From NCBI GenBank assembly GCA_016844945.1, contig JAERTJ010000149.1, positions 1 through 40,454 on the forward strand: a DNA stretch of 40,454 nucleotides. The letters are read 5' to 3'. Positions 14,948 to 23,555 of this stretch are shown here, piece by piece. The first letter of the stretch is position 1; every line of letters starts with the position of its first letter. The DNA is from Fidelibacterota bacterium. GTDB taxonomy: Bacteria; Fidelibacterota; UBA8477; JABMPR01. A program made the translations under genes and the position numbers. The notes beneath the pieces were generated by a model, which saw nothing but the letters and a program-made list of their open reading frames with translations, had not been told where the DNA came from and did not search any database.

Positions 14948-17900
14948 ATGACACGTAAGATGGTCACCATCGACGGGAATGAAGCGGCAGCTTACATTGC
15001 CCACAAAACAAACGAAATTTGCGCAATTTATCCAATTACACCCTCATCCAATATGGGTGAGCATGCAGATGCCTTCAGCGCACAGGGAAGAAGAAACATC
15101 TGGGGAACCATTCCCACAGTTGAAGAGATGCAGAGTGAAGGTGGAGCCGCGGGAGCTGTTCACGGAGCCTTACAAACAGGTGCTTTGACAACAACATTTA
15201 CAGCCTCCCAGGGCTTACTGCTCATGATCCCAAACATGTACAAGATTGCCGGTGAGCTAACCTCAACCGTTTTTCATGTTTCCGCAAGATCTCTGGCTGC
15301 TCAGGCACTCTCCATTTTTGGAGATCACTCCGATGTGATGTCTACACGAGCTACAGGCTGGGGAATGCTGGCTGCCAACTCGGTGCAGGAAGTTATGGAC
15401 TCTGCCCTCATCGCCCAGGCTGCAACATTGCAGGCTCGAGTTCCTTTTATCCACTTTTTTGATGGATTCAGGACCTCACATGAAGTGATGAAAATTGAGC
15501 AATTAACTGATGATGATATCAAAGCAATGATTGATGACGATTGGGTAATTGCCCACCGAAATCGCGGAATGAATCCAAATTCACCTGTCCTCAGAGGAAC
15601 TGCTCAGAACCCTGATGTTTATTTCCAGGGACGTGAAACGGTCAATCCATACTATGCAGCCACACCAGAAATTGTACAGAAAACAATGGATCACTTCGCC
15701 AAAATCGCTGGCCGCCAGTATCATTTGTTTGACTATGTCGGGGCTGAGGATGCTGAGCGCGTCATCATTATTATGGGATCTGGTGCCGAAACTGTTGAAG
15801 AAACAGTGAACCACATGATTGCCCAGGGTGAAAAAGTTGGAATGTTGAAAGTCCGTCTCTTCAGACCTTTCTCTATTAAACATTTTGTTTCAGCTTTACC
15901 CGCTTCCGTCAAACAAATCGCTGTACTGGATAGAACCAAAGAGCCCGGTGCTGCCGGTGAACCCATGTATCAGGATGTGGTCACTGCCTTTGCTGAGGCA
16001 GCTATCGAGGATTACTATCAATTTGAGAACACACCTCGGATCATTGGTGGTCGTTATGGTCTTTCTTCGAAAGAGTTTACACCTGCCATGATCAAAGCCA
16101 TTTATGACGAATTGCTGAAAGATAAACCTAAGAATCACTTCACCGTTGGTATCAATGATGATGTTTCACATACATCACTTGAATATGATCCAGAATATAG
16201 AACTGATAAAGGTGATGTATTCCGGGGTCTTTTCTACGGTCTGGGTGCTGATGGTACAGTGGGAGCCAACAAAAATTCCATCAAGATTATTGGTGAGGGT
16301 ACAGAGAACTATGCCCAGGGTCATTTTGTGTATGATTCAAAAAAATCTGGATCAACAACGACATCTCACCTGCGGTTTGGAAAAGATAAAATCCAGTCAA
16401 CCTATCTGATTGAAAAAGCCAATTTTATCGCCTGTCATCAATATGAATTGCTCGAGCAGTTTGACATTTTAGACAAGGCTGAAGATGGTGCAACCTTCCT
16501 GTTGAACAGTCACCTGAATAAAGATGAAATTTGGGGTGGATTATCTCGTAAATATCAAAAGCAGATCATTGATAAGAAACTGAAGTTTTATGTCATTGAT
16601 GCTGTCACAGTTGCTAAAGAAACTGGAATGGGAATGCGTATCAATACCATCATGCAGACTTGTTTCTTTGCGATTTCGGGTATTCTTTCAAAAGAAGAAT
16701 CCATCGCCAAGATCAAGGGCGCCATTAAGAAAACATATGGTAACAAAGGTGAAGCCATCGTGGAGAAAAACTACCATGCTGTGGATCAATCAGTTGCCAA
16801 CCTGTTTGAGGTGGATGTGCCTTCGACACTCACTGGTAGCGATGCAAGACGCCTCATTGTTCCAGAAGCTGCACCTGAATTTGTACAAAAGGTAACCGCA
16901 GAGATTATTGCTGGTCGTGGAGATGATATTCCAGTCAGTGGCATGCCAAATGATGGTACCTGGCCAACAGCTACGACTCAGTGGGAAAAACGTAACATTG
17001 CTATTGAAGTACCCGTCTGGGAACCAGATGTATGTATCCAGTGTAACAAATGTGCCCTGGTTTGTCCCCATGCTGCTATCAGACCTAAAGTTGCCGCAGA
17101 GGATGCCTTCAAAAATAGTCCCGAAACTCTAAAGCACGTTCCTGCCAAGGGTAAAGGGTGGGCCACAGATGATGCACAATATATTCTGCAAGTTGCCGTG
17201 GAAGATTGTACCGGTTGTAATGTCTGTGTCGAAGTATGTCCGGCTCGGGACAAATCCAATCTCAGCCGCAAAGCGATAAACATGGCTCCACAGCGTCCAT
17301 TGCGTGATGCTGAACGTACCAACTGGGATTTCTTTACGGAAATTCCTGAGATTGATCGTTCCAGTGTGAAGCATGAAACCGTGAAAGGCGCTCAATTACT
17401 CCAGCCACTATTTGAGTTCTCAGGCGCTTGTGTGGGTTGTGGTGAAACACCCTATGTGAAACTCACTTCACAACTCTTTGGTGATCGTATGATTATCGCC
17501 AACGCAACAGGTTGCTCATCCATTTACGGTGGTAACCTGCCAACAACACCATGGTCAACCAATAGCGAAGGCAGGGGACCAACTTGGAATAACTCACTCT
17601 TCGAAGATAATGCTGAATTTGGCTTGGGCTATCGCCTGACCATCGATAAACATCGTGAGCATGCTGTTGAAATGATGGCTCTCCTAAAAGATGACATCGG
17701 AGCTGAATTGGTGGATGCGATTTCAAACGCTTCACAATCCAATGAGCCTGAAATCTTTGAACAACGTGCCCGTGTCAAACAAATGACAGATATTGTTGAG
17801 AAACTGGGTACACCTCTAAGCAAACAACTCCTTTCTGTTGCGGACAATCTGGTGAAAAAGAGTGTCTGGATCATGGGTGGAGATGGTTGGGCTTACGATA

Positions 17901-18514
17901 TTGGTTTCGGTGGTCTCGACCATGTGCTCGCATCAGGTAAAAACGTGAACATCCTTGTGATGGATACAGAAGTCTATTCCAATACGGGTGGACAGAAGTC
18001 TAAGGCAACCCCAATGGGTGCCGTAGCCAAGTTTGCTGCAGGTGGAAAACCTTCTGGTAAAAAAGATCTGGGTATGATGGCAATGAGCTATAAGAATGTG
18101 TATGTAGCCTCCGTTGCCATGGGTTCCAATGATGCGCAGACAGTAAGAGCCTTTATGGAAGCTGAAGCCTACGAAGGTCCTTCTATCATTATTGCCTACT
18201 CACAGTGTATTGCCCACGGAATCGATATGGCCAAGGGTATGGATCAGCAGAAATTAGCTGTAGATAGTGCCTATTGGACACTCTACCGCTACAATCCAAT
18301 GCTGGCTGCAGAAGGCAAGAATCCATTAAAACTGGATTCAAAACCACCAAAAAAACATGTTCGTGAGTATGCACTAAATGAGACACGCTTCACGATTCTT
18401 AACCGCATCAATCCAGAACTCTCAGAGCACTACATGGAAGAGTCAGACAAGGCGGCAAAAGAAAAGTATGAGTATTATGCCAAACTGGCCGCTATCTCAT
18501 ATGATGAAAATTAA
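14948..18514 (+). CDS. nifJ: Pyruvate:ferredoxin (flavodoxin) oxidoreductase
   Basis: This single-chain PFOR (1188 residues, full family length) converts pyruvate and CoA to acetyl-CoA and CO2 and reduces ferredoxin. The order is canonical. The N-terminal pyrimidine-binding domain has YPITPSSNMGEHAD. A transketolase C-like domain and the gamma domain follow. The two-cluster ferredoxin domain has CIQCNKCALVCP (from Cys 696) and CTGCNVCVEVCP (from Cys 754). The TPP domain has CVGCGETPY (Cys 828), ATGCSSIYGG, the GGDGWAYDIGFGG motif and DTEVYSNTGGQ. AGGAGA lies 6 bases before the ATG. The gene appears intact. A dihydroorotate-dehydrogenase-like gene follows 26 bases later. Confidence 0.98.
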   Translation: MTRKMVTIDGNEAAAYIAHKTNEICAIYPITPSSNMGEHADAFSAQGRRNIWGTIPTVEEMQSEGGAAGAVHGALQTGALTTTFTASQGLLLMIPNMYKIAGELTSTVFHVSARSLAAQALSIFGDHSDVMSTRATGWGMLAANSVQEVMDSALIAQAATLQARVPFIHFFDGFRTSHEVMKIEQLTDDDIKAMIDDDWVIAHRNRGMNPNSPVLRGTAQNPDVYFQGRETVNPYYAATPEIVQKTMDHFAKIAGRQYHLFDYVGAEDAERVIIIMGSGAETVEETVNHMIAQGEKVGMLKVRLFRPFSIKHFVSALPASVKQIAVLDRTKEPGAAGEPMYQDVVTAFAEAAIEDYYQFENTPRIIGGRYGLSSKEFTPAMIKAIYDELLKDKPKNHFTVGINDDVSHTSLEYDPEYRTDKGDVFRGLFYGLGADGTVGANKNSIKIIGEGTENYAQGHFVYDSKKSGSTTTSHLRFGKDKIQSTYLIEKANFIACHQYELLEQFDILDKAEDGATFLLNSHLNKDEIWGGLSRKYQKQIIDKKLKFYVIDAVTVAKETGMGMRINTIMQTCFFAISGILSKEESIAKIKGAIKKTYGNKGEAIVEKNYHAVDQSVANLFEVDVPSTLTGSDARRLIVPEAAPEFVQKVTAEIIAGRGDDIPVSGMPNDGTWPTATTQWEKRNIAIEVPVWEPDVCIQCNKCALVCPHAAIRPKVAAEDAFKNSPETLKHVPAKGKGWATDDAQYILQVAVEDCTGCNVCVEVCPARDKSNLSRKAINMAPQRPLRDAERTNWDFFTEIPEIDRSSVKHETVKGAQLLQPLFEFSGACVGCGETPYVKLTSQLFGDRMIIANATGCSSIYGGNLPTTPWSTNSEGRGPTWNNSLFEDNAEFGLGYRLTIDKHREHAVEMMALLKDDIGAELVDAISNASQSNEPEIFEQRARVKQMTDIVEKLGTPLSKQLLSVADNLVKKSVWIMGGDGWAYDIGFGGLDHVLASGKNVNILVMDTEVYSNTGGQKSKATPMGAVAKFAAGGKPSGKKDLGMMAMSYKNVYVASVAMGSNDAQTVRAFMEAEAYEGPSIIIAYSQCIAHGIDMAKGMDQQKLAVDSAYWTLYRYNPMLAAEGKNPLKLDSKPPKKHVREYALNETRFTILNRINPELSEHYMEESDKAAKEKYEYYAKLAAISYDEN

Positions 18515-18540
18515 GCGAAGATCATAAAGGAATTGATATT

Positions 18541-19545
18541 ATGCGTCTAAGTACAAAATATATGGGTCTGGAATTAAAGAATCCTCTGGTTCCTTCAGCC
18601 TCTCCACTTACAGAGAAATTGGACAAGATCAAAATTCTGGAAGACAATGGTGCTTCAGCTGTCGTGCTTTTCTCTCTCTTTGAAGAGCAGATTGTACAGG
18701 CAGACAGTAACCTTGAACATTTTATGGACTACGGAACAGACTCCTATGCTGAATCGCTAAGTTTCTTTCCAAAGGCTCATGAGTTTGTTGCAGGTCCCGA
18801 AGACTATATCGAGAACGTAGCCAAGATCAAGAAGGGTGTTGATATACCTATTATTGCCAGCTTGAATGGTGCAACCCCTGGTGGCTGGATGGAATACGCC
18901 AAGAAGTTGGAAACAGCAGGTGCTGATGGATTGGAATTGAATATCCATTATCTCCCTGTTGATTTTAATGAAACCAGCGCCGATGTTGAAAAACGATATA
19001 CAGACATTGTCAGCTGGGTAAAAGACAATGTCAATATCCCTGTTGCTGTTAAAATTGGTCCGCGTTTCAGCTCATTACCAGCCGTTGCCAAAGCCCTGGA
19101 GGGTGTTGGTGCTGATGCTCTGGTTATGTTTAATCGTTTCTATCATCCTGATATCGATCTGGAAAAGCTGGAAACCAAACGCCAGATTCAATTGAGTCAA
19201 GCGCGGGATATACGTCTTCCCATGCGCTGGATCTCTATATTGCGTGGCAACGTTCACTTGAGTTTTGCTGCCAGTGGTGGTGTACATAGTGCCCATGATG
19301 TTCTGAAATTGACCATGGCTGGGGCAGATGTCACCATGCTCACTTCATCCCTTATGACCCAGGGTCCTGAGTTGATCAAAAAGATTGAAACAGACCTGAT
19401 TGAATGGATGGATGAGAATGAGTATAAGAGTCTGGAACAGATGAAGGGCAGTATGAGCCTCATTCATTCCCCAAGTCCTGGGACACTCGTCCGAGACAAC
19501 TATATGAGAACCTTGTTGGATTTTCAAGCAAACAACAAGTTCTAA
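18541..19545 (+). CDS. Dihydroorotate dehydrogenase-like flavoprotein
   Basis: This 334-residue TIM-barrel protein resembles class 1 dihydroorotate dehydrogenases: LSTKYMGLELKNPLVPSASP at the start, IIASLNGATPGGW, GADGLELNIHY, VPVAVKIGPRFSSLP-like strand (seen as IPVAVKIGPRF), and a phosphate-binding end with ASGGVHSAHDVLKLTMAGAD. True DHODs carry an NxSCPN motif after the ELN strand; here the equivalent reads NIHYLPVDFNE, so orotate chemistry is doubtful. Related proteins are often encoded beside nifJ, as here, which points to an undefined redox role linked to PFOR. AAAGGA precedes the ATG. A strong terminator follows. Confidence 0.87.
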   Translation: MRLSTKYMGLELKNPLVPSASPLTEKLDKIKILEDNGASAVVLFSLFEEQIVQADSNLEHFMDYGTDSYAESLSFFPKAHEFVAGPEDYIENVAKIKKGVDIPIIASLNGATPGGWMEYAKKLETAGADGLELNIHYLPVDFNETSADVEKRYTDIVSWVKDNVNIPVAVKIGPRFSSLPAVAKALEGVGADALVMFNRFYHPDIDLEKLETKRQIQLSQARDIRLPMRWISILRGNVHLSFAASGGVHSAHDVLKLTMAGADVTMLTSSLMTQGPELIKKIETDLIEWMDENEYKSLEQMKGSMSLIHSPSPGTLVRDNYMRTLLDFQANNKF

Positions 19546-19561
19546 TCGATTTAAAATCAAG

Positions 19562-19595
19562 AAGCGGGGCTCGAATTTTCGGGTCCCGCTTTTTA
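19562..19595 (+). terminator. Intrinsic terminator after nifJ and its partner
   Basis: The stem AAGCGGG/CCCGCTT is perfect and continues inward with wobble pairs (GCTCG with CGGGT) to a small AT loop; a T5 tract follows. It closes the two-gene nifJ transcript. Confidence 0.93.
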
Positions 19596-19636
19596 TTGAG
19601 CCACCTAGGTTTTATTGTTAAAATGTCATGTTCTGC

Positions 19637-19662
19637 CTTATCTATCTGAATTGGCAGATAAG
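19637..19662. promoter_or_regulatory. Inverted repeat before the four-cysteine protein gene
   Basis: CTTATCT and AGATAAG form a perfect 7-bp inverted repeat with a 12-base spacer, 35 bases upstream of the next start codon. It could be a regulator's operator or a leader hairpin for the following pair of genes. No regulator can be named. Confidence 0.4.
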
Positions 19663-19697
19663 CCTGAGTCTTTTCAACTCAAACCGCAGGAAACAAA

Positions 19698-19949
19698 ATG
19701 ACAGCACCTGACAAATTAGAGTCGCGAGAAGGGTATTGCCCTGTGTATGATATTGAATGTCCTTCGGGAACTGAAGCGGCTGCATCATGTGAAAATAGAT
19801 TTTCGGCCGATTATAACCCACTGACTAGTTTTCGTGATTCAGATATTCAACATTGTGCTATTTATCGTAAAGAACAAGCTGAACAAGCAAGTTCTGAAGC
19901 CAATACGATTTCAAAAGATGAGAGTAAATCAAATAAGGATGGAGAATAA
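19698..19949 (+). CDS. Small four-cysteine protein, unknown
   Basis: I do not recognise this 83-residue acidic protein. It holds four cysteines (14, 21, 31 and 53) in a CP...CP...C...HC arrangement within the first 55 residues, suggesting a metal or iron-sulfur site, followed by a Ser/Lys/Glu-rich, probably disordered tail. CAGGAAA precedes the ATG. The stop is 4 bases before the GTG start of the ferritin-like gene, whose ribosome-binding site lies inside this gene's last codons; the two should be translated together. It may be an electron or metal partner for the di-iron protein. That role is inferred from context only. Confidence 0.7.
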   Translation: MTAPDKLESREGYCPVYDIECPSGTEAAASCENRFSADYNPLTSFRDSDIQHCAIYRKEQAEQASSEANTISKDESKSNKDGE

Positions 19950-19953
19950 CGTC

Positions 19954-20475
19954 GTGCAAACTTCTGAAAAATCAACTGAGTTCAAATCTGTCCAAGATGT
20001 ATTGAAACGTGCGATCTTACTGGAAATGAATGGGAAAGAATTCTTCGCCATGGCGGCTAAAACTGCCACTTCACCTGTGGCTAAAGAACTATTTGAGCAC
20101 ATGGTCAAGGAAGAGGAACACCATCTCCACATTCTTCAACTCACTTTCAAGCGCCATCTGGAAGAAGGCAAGGTTGTCCTACCATCAGCAGAGGAGCTGG
20201 AATTTGGATTTAAGGATCCAATTATTGATAAATCATTTCTTATGGAGCTACGCAATAGCGATTTTGATTCTTCAGCAATTAGTATAGCTTTAACTCTAGA
20301 GGAACGCGCATTCAAATTCTATCAGAAGGAAGAAAAAGCTGCTACAGACCCCGAGATTAAAACCCTGTTTACCTGGTTAACTGACTGGGAGATTGATCAC
20401 CACCAAAAGCTCATGGCGCTTGAGGAAGATTTCAGGCAGGAAGTCTGGAATGACTCCAACTTCTGGCCCATGTAG
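19954..20475 (+). CDS. Ferritin-like di-iron protein (rubrerythrin type)
   Basis: This 173-residue four-helix protein matches the erythrin part of rubrerythrins. Helix one has AILLEMNGKEFFAMAA, helix two has FEHMVKEEEHHLHIL, helix three has LTLEERAFKFYQKEEKAA and helix four has WEIDHHQKL, giving two Glu plus ExxH sets for a di-iron centre. Rubrerythrins remove peroxide in anaerobes and microaerophiles. There is no C-terminal rubredoxin domain. The start is placed at GTG 19954 because AAGGATGGAG sits 9 bases upstream; ATG 19939 and a longer reading from 19834 overlap the upstream gene. A terminator follows the stop by 25 bases. Confidence 0.86.
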   Translation: MQTSEKSTEFKSVQDVLKRAILLEMNGKEFFAMAAKTATSPVAKELFEHMVKEEEHHLHILQLTFKRHLEEGKVVLPSAEELEFGFKDPIIDKSFLMELRNSDFDSSAISIALTLEERAFKFYQKEEKAATDPEIKTLFTWLTDWEIDHHQKLMALEEDFRQEVWNDSNFWPM

Positions 20476-20500
20476 CTCAACTCATAATATTCGTATTTCT

Positions 20501-20535
20501 AAAAAAGCGTAGGATTGACCCTGCGCTTTTTTTTT
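20501..20535 (+). terminator. Intrinsic terminator after the ferritin-like gene
   Basis: An 11-bp stem with one wobble (AAAAGCGTAGG with CCTGCGCTTTT) and a 6-base loop leads into nine or more T. Confidence 0.92.
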
Positions 20536-20650
20536 CTGCAATCAGTCTTTTCAACCCCAATGACACCAATTCTTTAACCAAAAGAGAGGCTCAGCCATTG
20601 CACAAACCGATTCTCTTCCATATTTTGCTTCCTATCAGAATGAGGTCCCT

Positions 20651-22630
20651 ATGAAACATTTAAAATATTTGCTCCCTATCCTCCTTATAACTTCAGTCTT
20701 CGGACAGTTTGCAGAAGATATCGATGGCCCCTGTAAGCCCCTGGTTGAAATGGCCGGTCACTATGATCGATTGGCAAAATCCGCTCTACGAACGGATATC
20801 TGGGATTACGATGTCAACTATTATGACCTGGAAATTGACATCGATGTTGCCACTGAAATTATTTATGGGAGTGTTGAAGTCTATTTCACCCCGACAATGA
20901 GCGATCTCGAAACCATTCAATTGGATTTTGCCAGTGGGATGACCGTAGACTCAGTTTACCTGAATGGAGCTACCTTTAATCACTTTTCAGATGTCATCAG
21001 CATTACACTGGATGGGAGTTATAATGTAGGTGATGAATTGGCTGTGGGGCTGGTCTTTCATGGACATCCTTTAGAAAGCGGGTTCCAGGCTTTTAAATTT
21101 GGAAACCAGTATGGCGACCAGAATCGACCTGCGATGATTTCTACTCTGAGTGAACCTTATGGTGCCAGGACCTGGTGGCCGTGTAAGGATGTGCCCACTG
21201 ACAAAGCAGATTCTGTAAAAATTACAATAACTATTGATAGTCTATACGATGTCGTCGCCAATGGATTACTGAGCTCTGAAGTCGATAATTTTGATGGAAC
21301 CAAAACCTGGGTCTGGGAACATAAATATCCCATCACAACTTACTTGGTTTCCCTGGCAATTACAGACTATAGCTATTGGACTGAGATGTATCATTTTGCA
21401 GATGGAGATTCAATGCCACTGGAATATTGGATGTATCCAGCTTCGGCGACTGCCAGCAATATTGAGCGGTGGAACCTTACCGCCAATATGATGGATATCT
21501 TCAGCGAGTATTTTGGAAAATATCCTTTCTCCGATGAAAAATATGGTATGGCACAGTTTGAATGGGGTGGGGCTATGGAGCATCAGACCTGCTCAAGTAT
21601 GGGTAATTCTGGAGAAAATACCATCGCCCATGAGCTGGCCCATCAATGGTGGGGTGATCTGGTGACATGCAGTAATTTTCATCATATCTGGATTAACGAG
21701 GGATTCGCCACCTATTCGGAGGCACTCTATTGGGGCGCAAAGAATGGCGAAGCTGCATACCATGCACATATGGCTTCCAAAGTGAATAGCGTTAATGGGT
21801 CAATATTCAGACCAGATACAAGCAGCGTAGGCGCAATTTTTAGTTATTCCCTTGTCTACCAGAAGGCTGCCTGGGTACTCCATATGCTTCGGCATGTTGT
21901 AGGAGATGACACCTTCTTTGAGACGCTCGCCGAATATCGTGACTTATACCAGTTCAGCCATGCATCGACTGAAGATTTTCAGGGGGTGGTTGAAGGTGTG
22001 TGGGGTCAGGATATGGAATGGTTCTTTGATCAATGGATCTATGGGAGTGGTAAACCCACCTACAGGTGGTGGTGGACTGCTAGCGAGGTGGATAATTCAG
22101 GGAATTCCACAGTGACCGTTCATGTTGATCAGATTCAGAGCTCAGCCTATCCTACATTCAAAATGCCAATAGATCTCCGAATATCATCAGGGACTGAAGT
22201 CATGGATACTGTGATATGGGATTCACTACGCGTGCAAGAATTTACGATTCTGGTAGATTTTGTTCCCACTGAAATTTTATTCGATGAATCGTCATGGATA
22301 TTAAAAAATTCAAATCAAGTAGCCGGGCTGGATGAATGGGTAAGTCCAGGGAGTTTTAAATTGCAAAATGCCTTTCCCAATCCGTTTAATGGTGAAACAA
22401 CCATTCCCTACTTCGCAGGAGAACAGTTTCGAGGGGTCGCCAAAATTTATGATATTCGGGGTGCAGAAGTTTTCTCCAAGAATATCTCTCACTCAGATGC
22501 CGGATTGTATGAGCTATACTGGGACGGAAAGTCCCAACAAGGTGTGAATCTGGAGTCAGGGATTTATATCCTACAGCTTGTTTCAGCACACTATGTATCA
22601 CAGTCTCAAAAGATCTCCATACTGAAATAA
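20651..22630 (+). CDS. Secreted M1-family metallopeptidase with type IX-like tail
   Basis: This 659-residue exported zinc aminopeptidase has a signal peptide ending near SVFGQ. An M1 N-terminal beta domain follows, then the GGAMEH substrate motif (about 305-310), the zinc site HELAH (327-331) with the third ligand Glu 350 in WINEGFATY, and a catalytic-Tyr region around FSYSLVYQKAAW. The C-terminal 80 residues form a sorting domain: AFPNPFNGETTIPY, AKIYDIRGAEVF and GIYILQLVSAHYV. It therefore probably reaches the cell surface or outside by type IX secretion and feeds on peptides. GAGG lies 8 bases before the ATG. All active-site residues are present. Confidence 0.94.
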   Translation: MKHLKYLLPILLITSVFGQFAEDIDGPCKPLVEMAGHYDRLAKSALRTDIWDYDVNYYDLEIDIDVATEIIYGSVEVYFTPTMSDLETIQLDFASGMTVDSVYLNGATFNHFSDVISITLDGSYNVGDELAVGLVFHGHPLESGFQAFKFGNQYGDQNRPAMISTLSEPYGARTWWPCKDVPTDKADSVKITITIDSLYDVVANGLLSSEVDNFDGTKTWVWEHKYPITTYLVSLAITDYSYWTEMYHFADGDSMPLEYWMYPASATASNIERWNLTANMMDIFSEYFGKYPFSDEKYGMAQFEWGGAMEHQTCSSMGNSGENTIAHELAHQWWGDLVTCSNFHHIWINEGFATYSEALYWGAKNGEAAYHAHMASKVNSVNGSIFRPDTSSVGAIFSYSLVYQKAAWVLHMLRHVVGDDTFFETLAEYRDLYQFSHASTEDFQGVVEGVWGQDMEWFFDQWIYGSGKPTYRWWWTASEVDNSGNSTVTVHVDQIQSSAYPTFKMPIDLRISSGTEVMDTVIWDSLRVQEFTILVDFVPTEILFDESSWILKNSNQVAGLDEWVSPGSFKLQNAFPNPFNGETTIPYFAGEQFRGVAKIYDIRGAEVFSKNISHSDAGLYELYWDGKSQQGVNLESGIYILQLVSAHYVSQSQKISILK

Positions 22631-22667
22631 CTGAACCTTGTTTACCATAGGGTAAGTTTATACTTAA

Positions 22668-22707
22668 CAACATATTTTCATCAGTTTAGCTGTTTGGCAA
22701 CATATTT
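22668..22707. repeat. Direct repeat CAACATATTT at 30-base spacing
   Basis: Two identical 10-base copies start at 22668 and 22698, in the 128-base gap before the small membrane protein gene. The second copy is also the core of a short GGCAA/TTGCC hairpin (22696-22710). The 30-base period, about three helical turns, would suit a regulator binding one face of the DNA; chance is not excluded in AT-rich sequence. Confidence 0.35.
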
Positions 22708-22758
22708 GCCGTTATGTCGCTCGATTGGGTACTGAACAATCCAACATGACAGGGTGGT

Positions 22759-22950
22759 ATGAAAGAAGACAAAAAAGTTGGCTATTCAGCGTTGGTGGTA
22801 GGTGCTATCTCCCTGGGGGAAGCCTGGTTTAACATATTAAACGATAGGGCTGATGCATTTGATATCTTCTTTTTGGGGCTAGGACTAGTCGCCAGCCTTG
22901 CAGGTATCGCATTGATCATTCAAAAAAGTAATTCAGTTATAGAAGAGTAG
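22759..22950 (+). CDS. Small two-helix membrane protein, unknown
   Basis: This 63-residue protein has two predicted membrane helices (about 9-25 and 37-54), separated by a short loop NILNDRADAFD, and a charged C-terminus. I do not recognise a family. AGGGTGG precedes the ATG, supporting that it is translated. It stands alone between the M1 peptidase and the Rrf2 regulator, with direct repeats upstream. Confidence 0.62.
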   Translation: MKEDKKVGYSALVVGAISLGEAWFNILNDRADAFDIFFLGLGLVASLAGIALIIQKSNSVIEE

Positions 22951-23020
22951 ACGGTCTTAGATGATTGAAATAAGTTCGATTTATCTGTTCAAAATATAAA
23001 ACTTCATTTGGGATTTCTCG

Positions 23021-23048
23021 CTATTAAGAGTAATATTCTCACAAATAG
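23021..23048. promoter_or_regulatory. Imperfect dyad upstream of the Rrf2 regulator gene
   Basis: CTATT-AA-GAG, a TAATATT centre, then CTC-ACA-AATAG form a two-part inverted repeat 65 bases before the regulator start. Rrf2-family proteins bind AT-rich dyads of about this size and often control their own gene, so this is a candidate operator. The surrounding 162-base gap is AT-rich and has no other clear structure. Confidence 0.4.
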
Positions 23049-23112
23049 TATTTTGGATAGAAAAAAAGCAAGTGTTTGAAAATTCACTGGTTATGAAACA
23101 AGGAGTAATACT

Positions 23113-23514
23113 GTGATTCGTTTAACAAAAGCTGGCGAATATGGATTAAGAGCCGTTAGATATCTGGTTGAGAATGGTGACGAGAGTCGTATAAGTATTG
23201 GTGATATCTCTGAGAACAAGAATATCCCCGAACCATTTCTCCGAAAATTATTTAAACCCCTGGTACAGCAAGGGATTATCAACAGCACACGTGGAGTTTC
23301 AGGTGGTGTACGTCTGGCGCGTAATCCTGAAGAAATTACTGTCCTTGAAGTTGTTGAAGCCCTTGAAGGCCCCCTGGCACTTAATGAGTGTCTGCTGGAT
23401 GAAGCAGCCTGTGAGTTCCTCAGTGAGTGTGGAATGCATGATGTCTGGGAAGAAGCACAAGCTGCCATGGCAAAGGTATTAAGGTCAAAGAACCTGACCG
23501 ATCTAAAAAAATAG
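23113..23514 (+). CDS. Rrf2-family transcriptional regulator
   Basis: This 133-residue winged-helix protein belongs to the Rrf2 family (IscR, NsrR, RirA and CymR relatives). The N-terminus MIRLTKAGEYGLRAVRYLV, the helix-turn-helix around IPEPFLRKLFKPLVQQGII, and the wing STRGVSGGVRLAR are typical. Three cysteines at 93, 100 and 106 fall where IscR and NsrR hold an iron-sulfur cluster, with CX6CX5C spacing; that is close to, but not the same as, IscR's CX5CX5C. It starts at GTG with AGGAG upstream and is 41 bases ahead of the transketolase-like gene, which it may regulate in response to iron-sulfur status, oxygen or nitric oxide. Confidence 0.93.
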   Translation: MIRLTKAGEYGLRAVRYLVENGDESRISIGDISENKNIPEPFLRKLFKPLVQQGIINSTRGVSGGVRLARNPEEITVLEVVEALEGPLALNECLLDEAACEFLSECGMHDVWEEAQAAMAKVLRSKNLTDLKK

Positions 23515-23555
23515 GTACAATCTGAATCGTTCGATGATATTTAAATGAGGGAAAC

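Noticed and set aside
19834..19938. Extended N-terminus for the ferritin-like protein
   Set aside because: It lies inside the four-cysteine gene in another frame; GTG 19954 has a strong ribosome-binding site and normal length.
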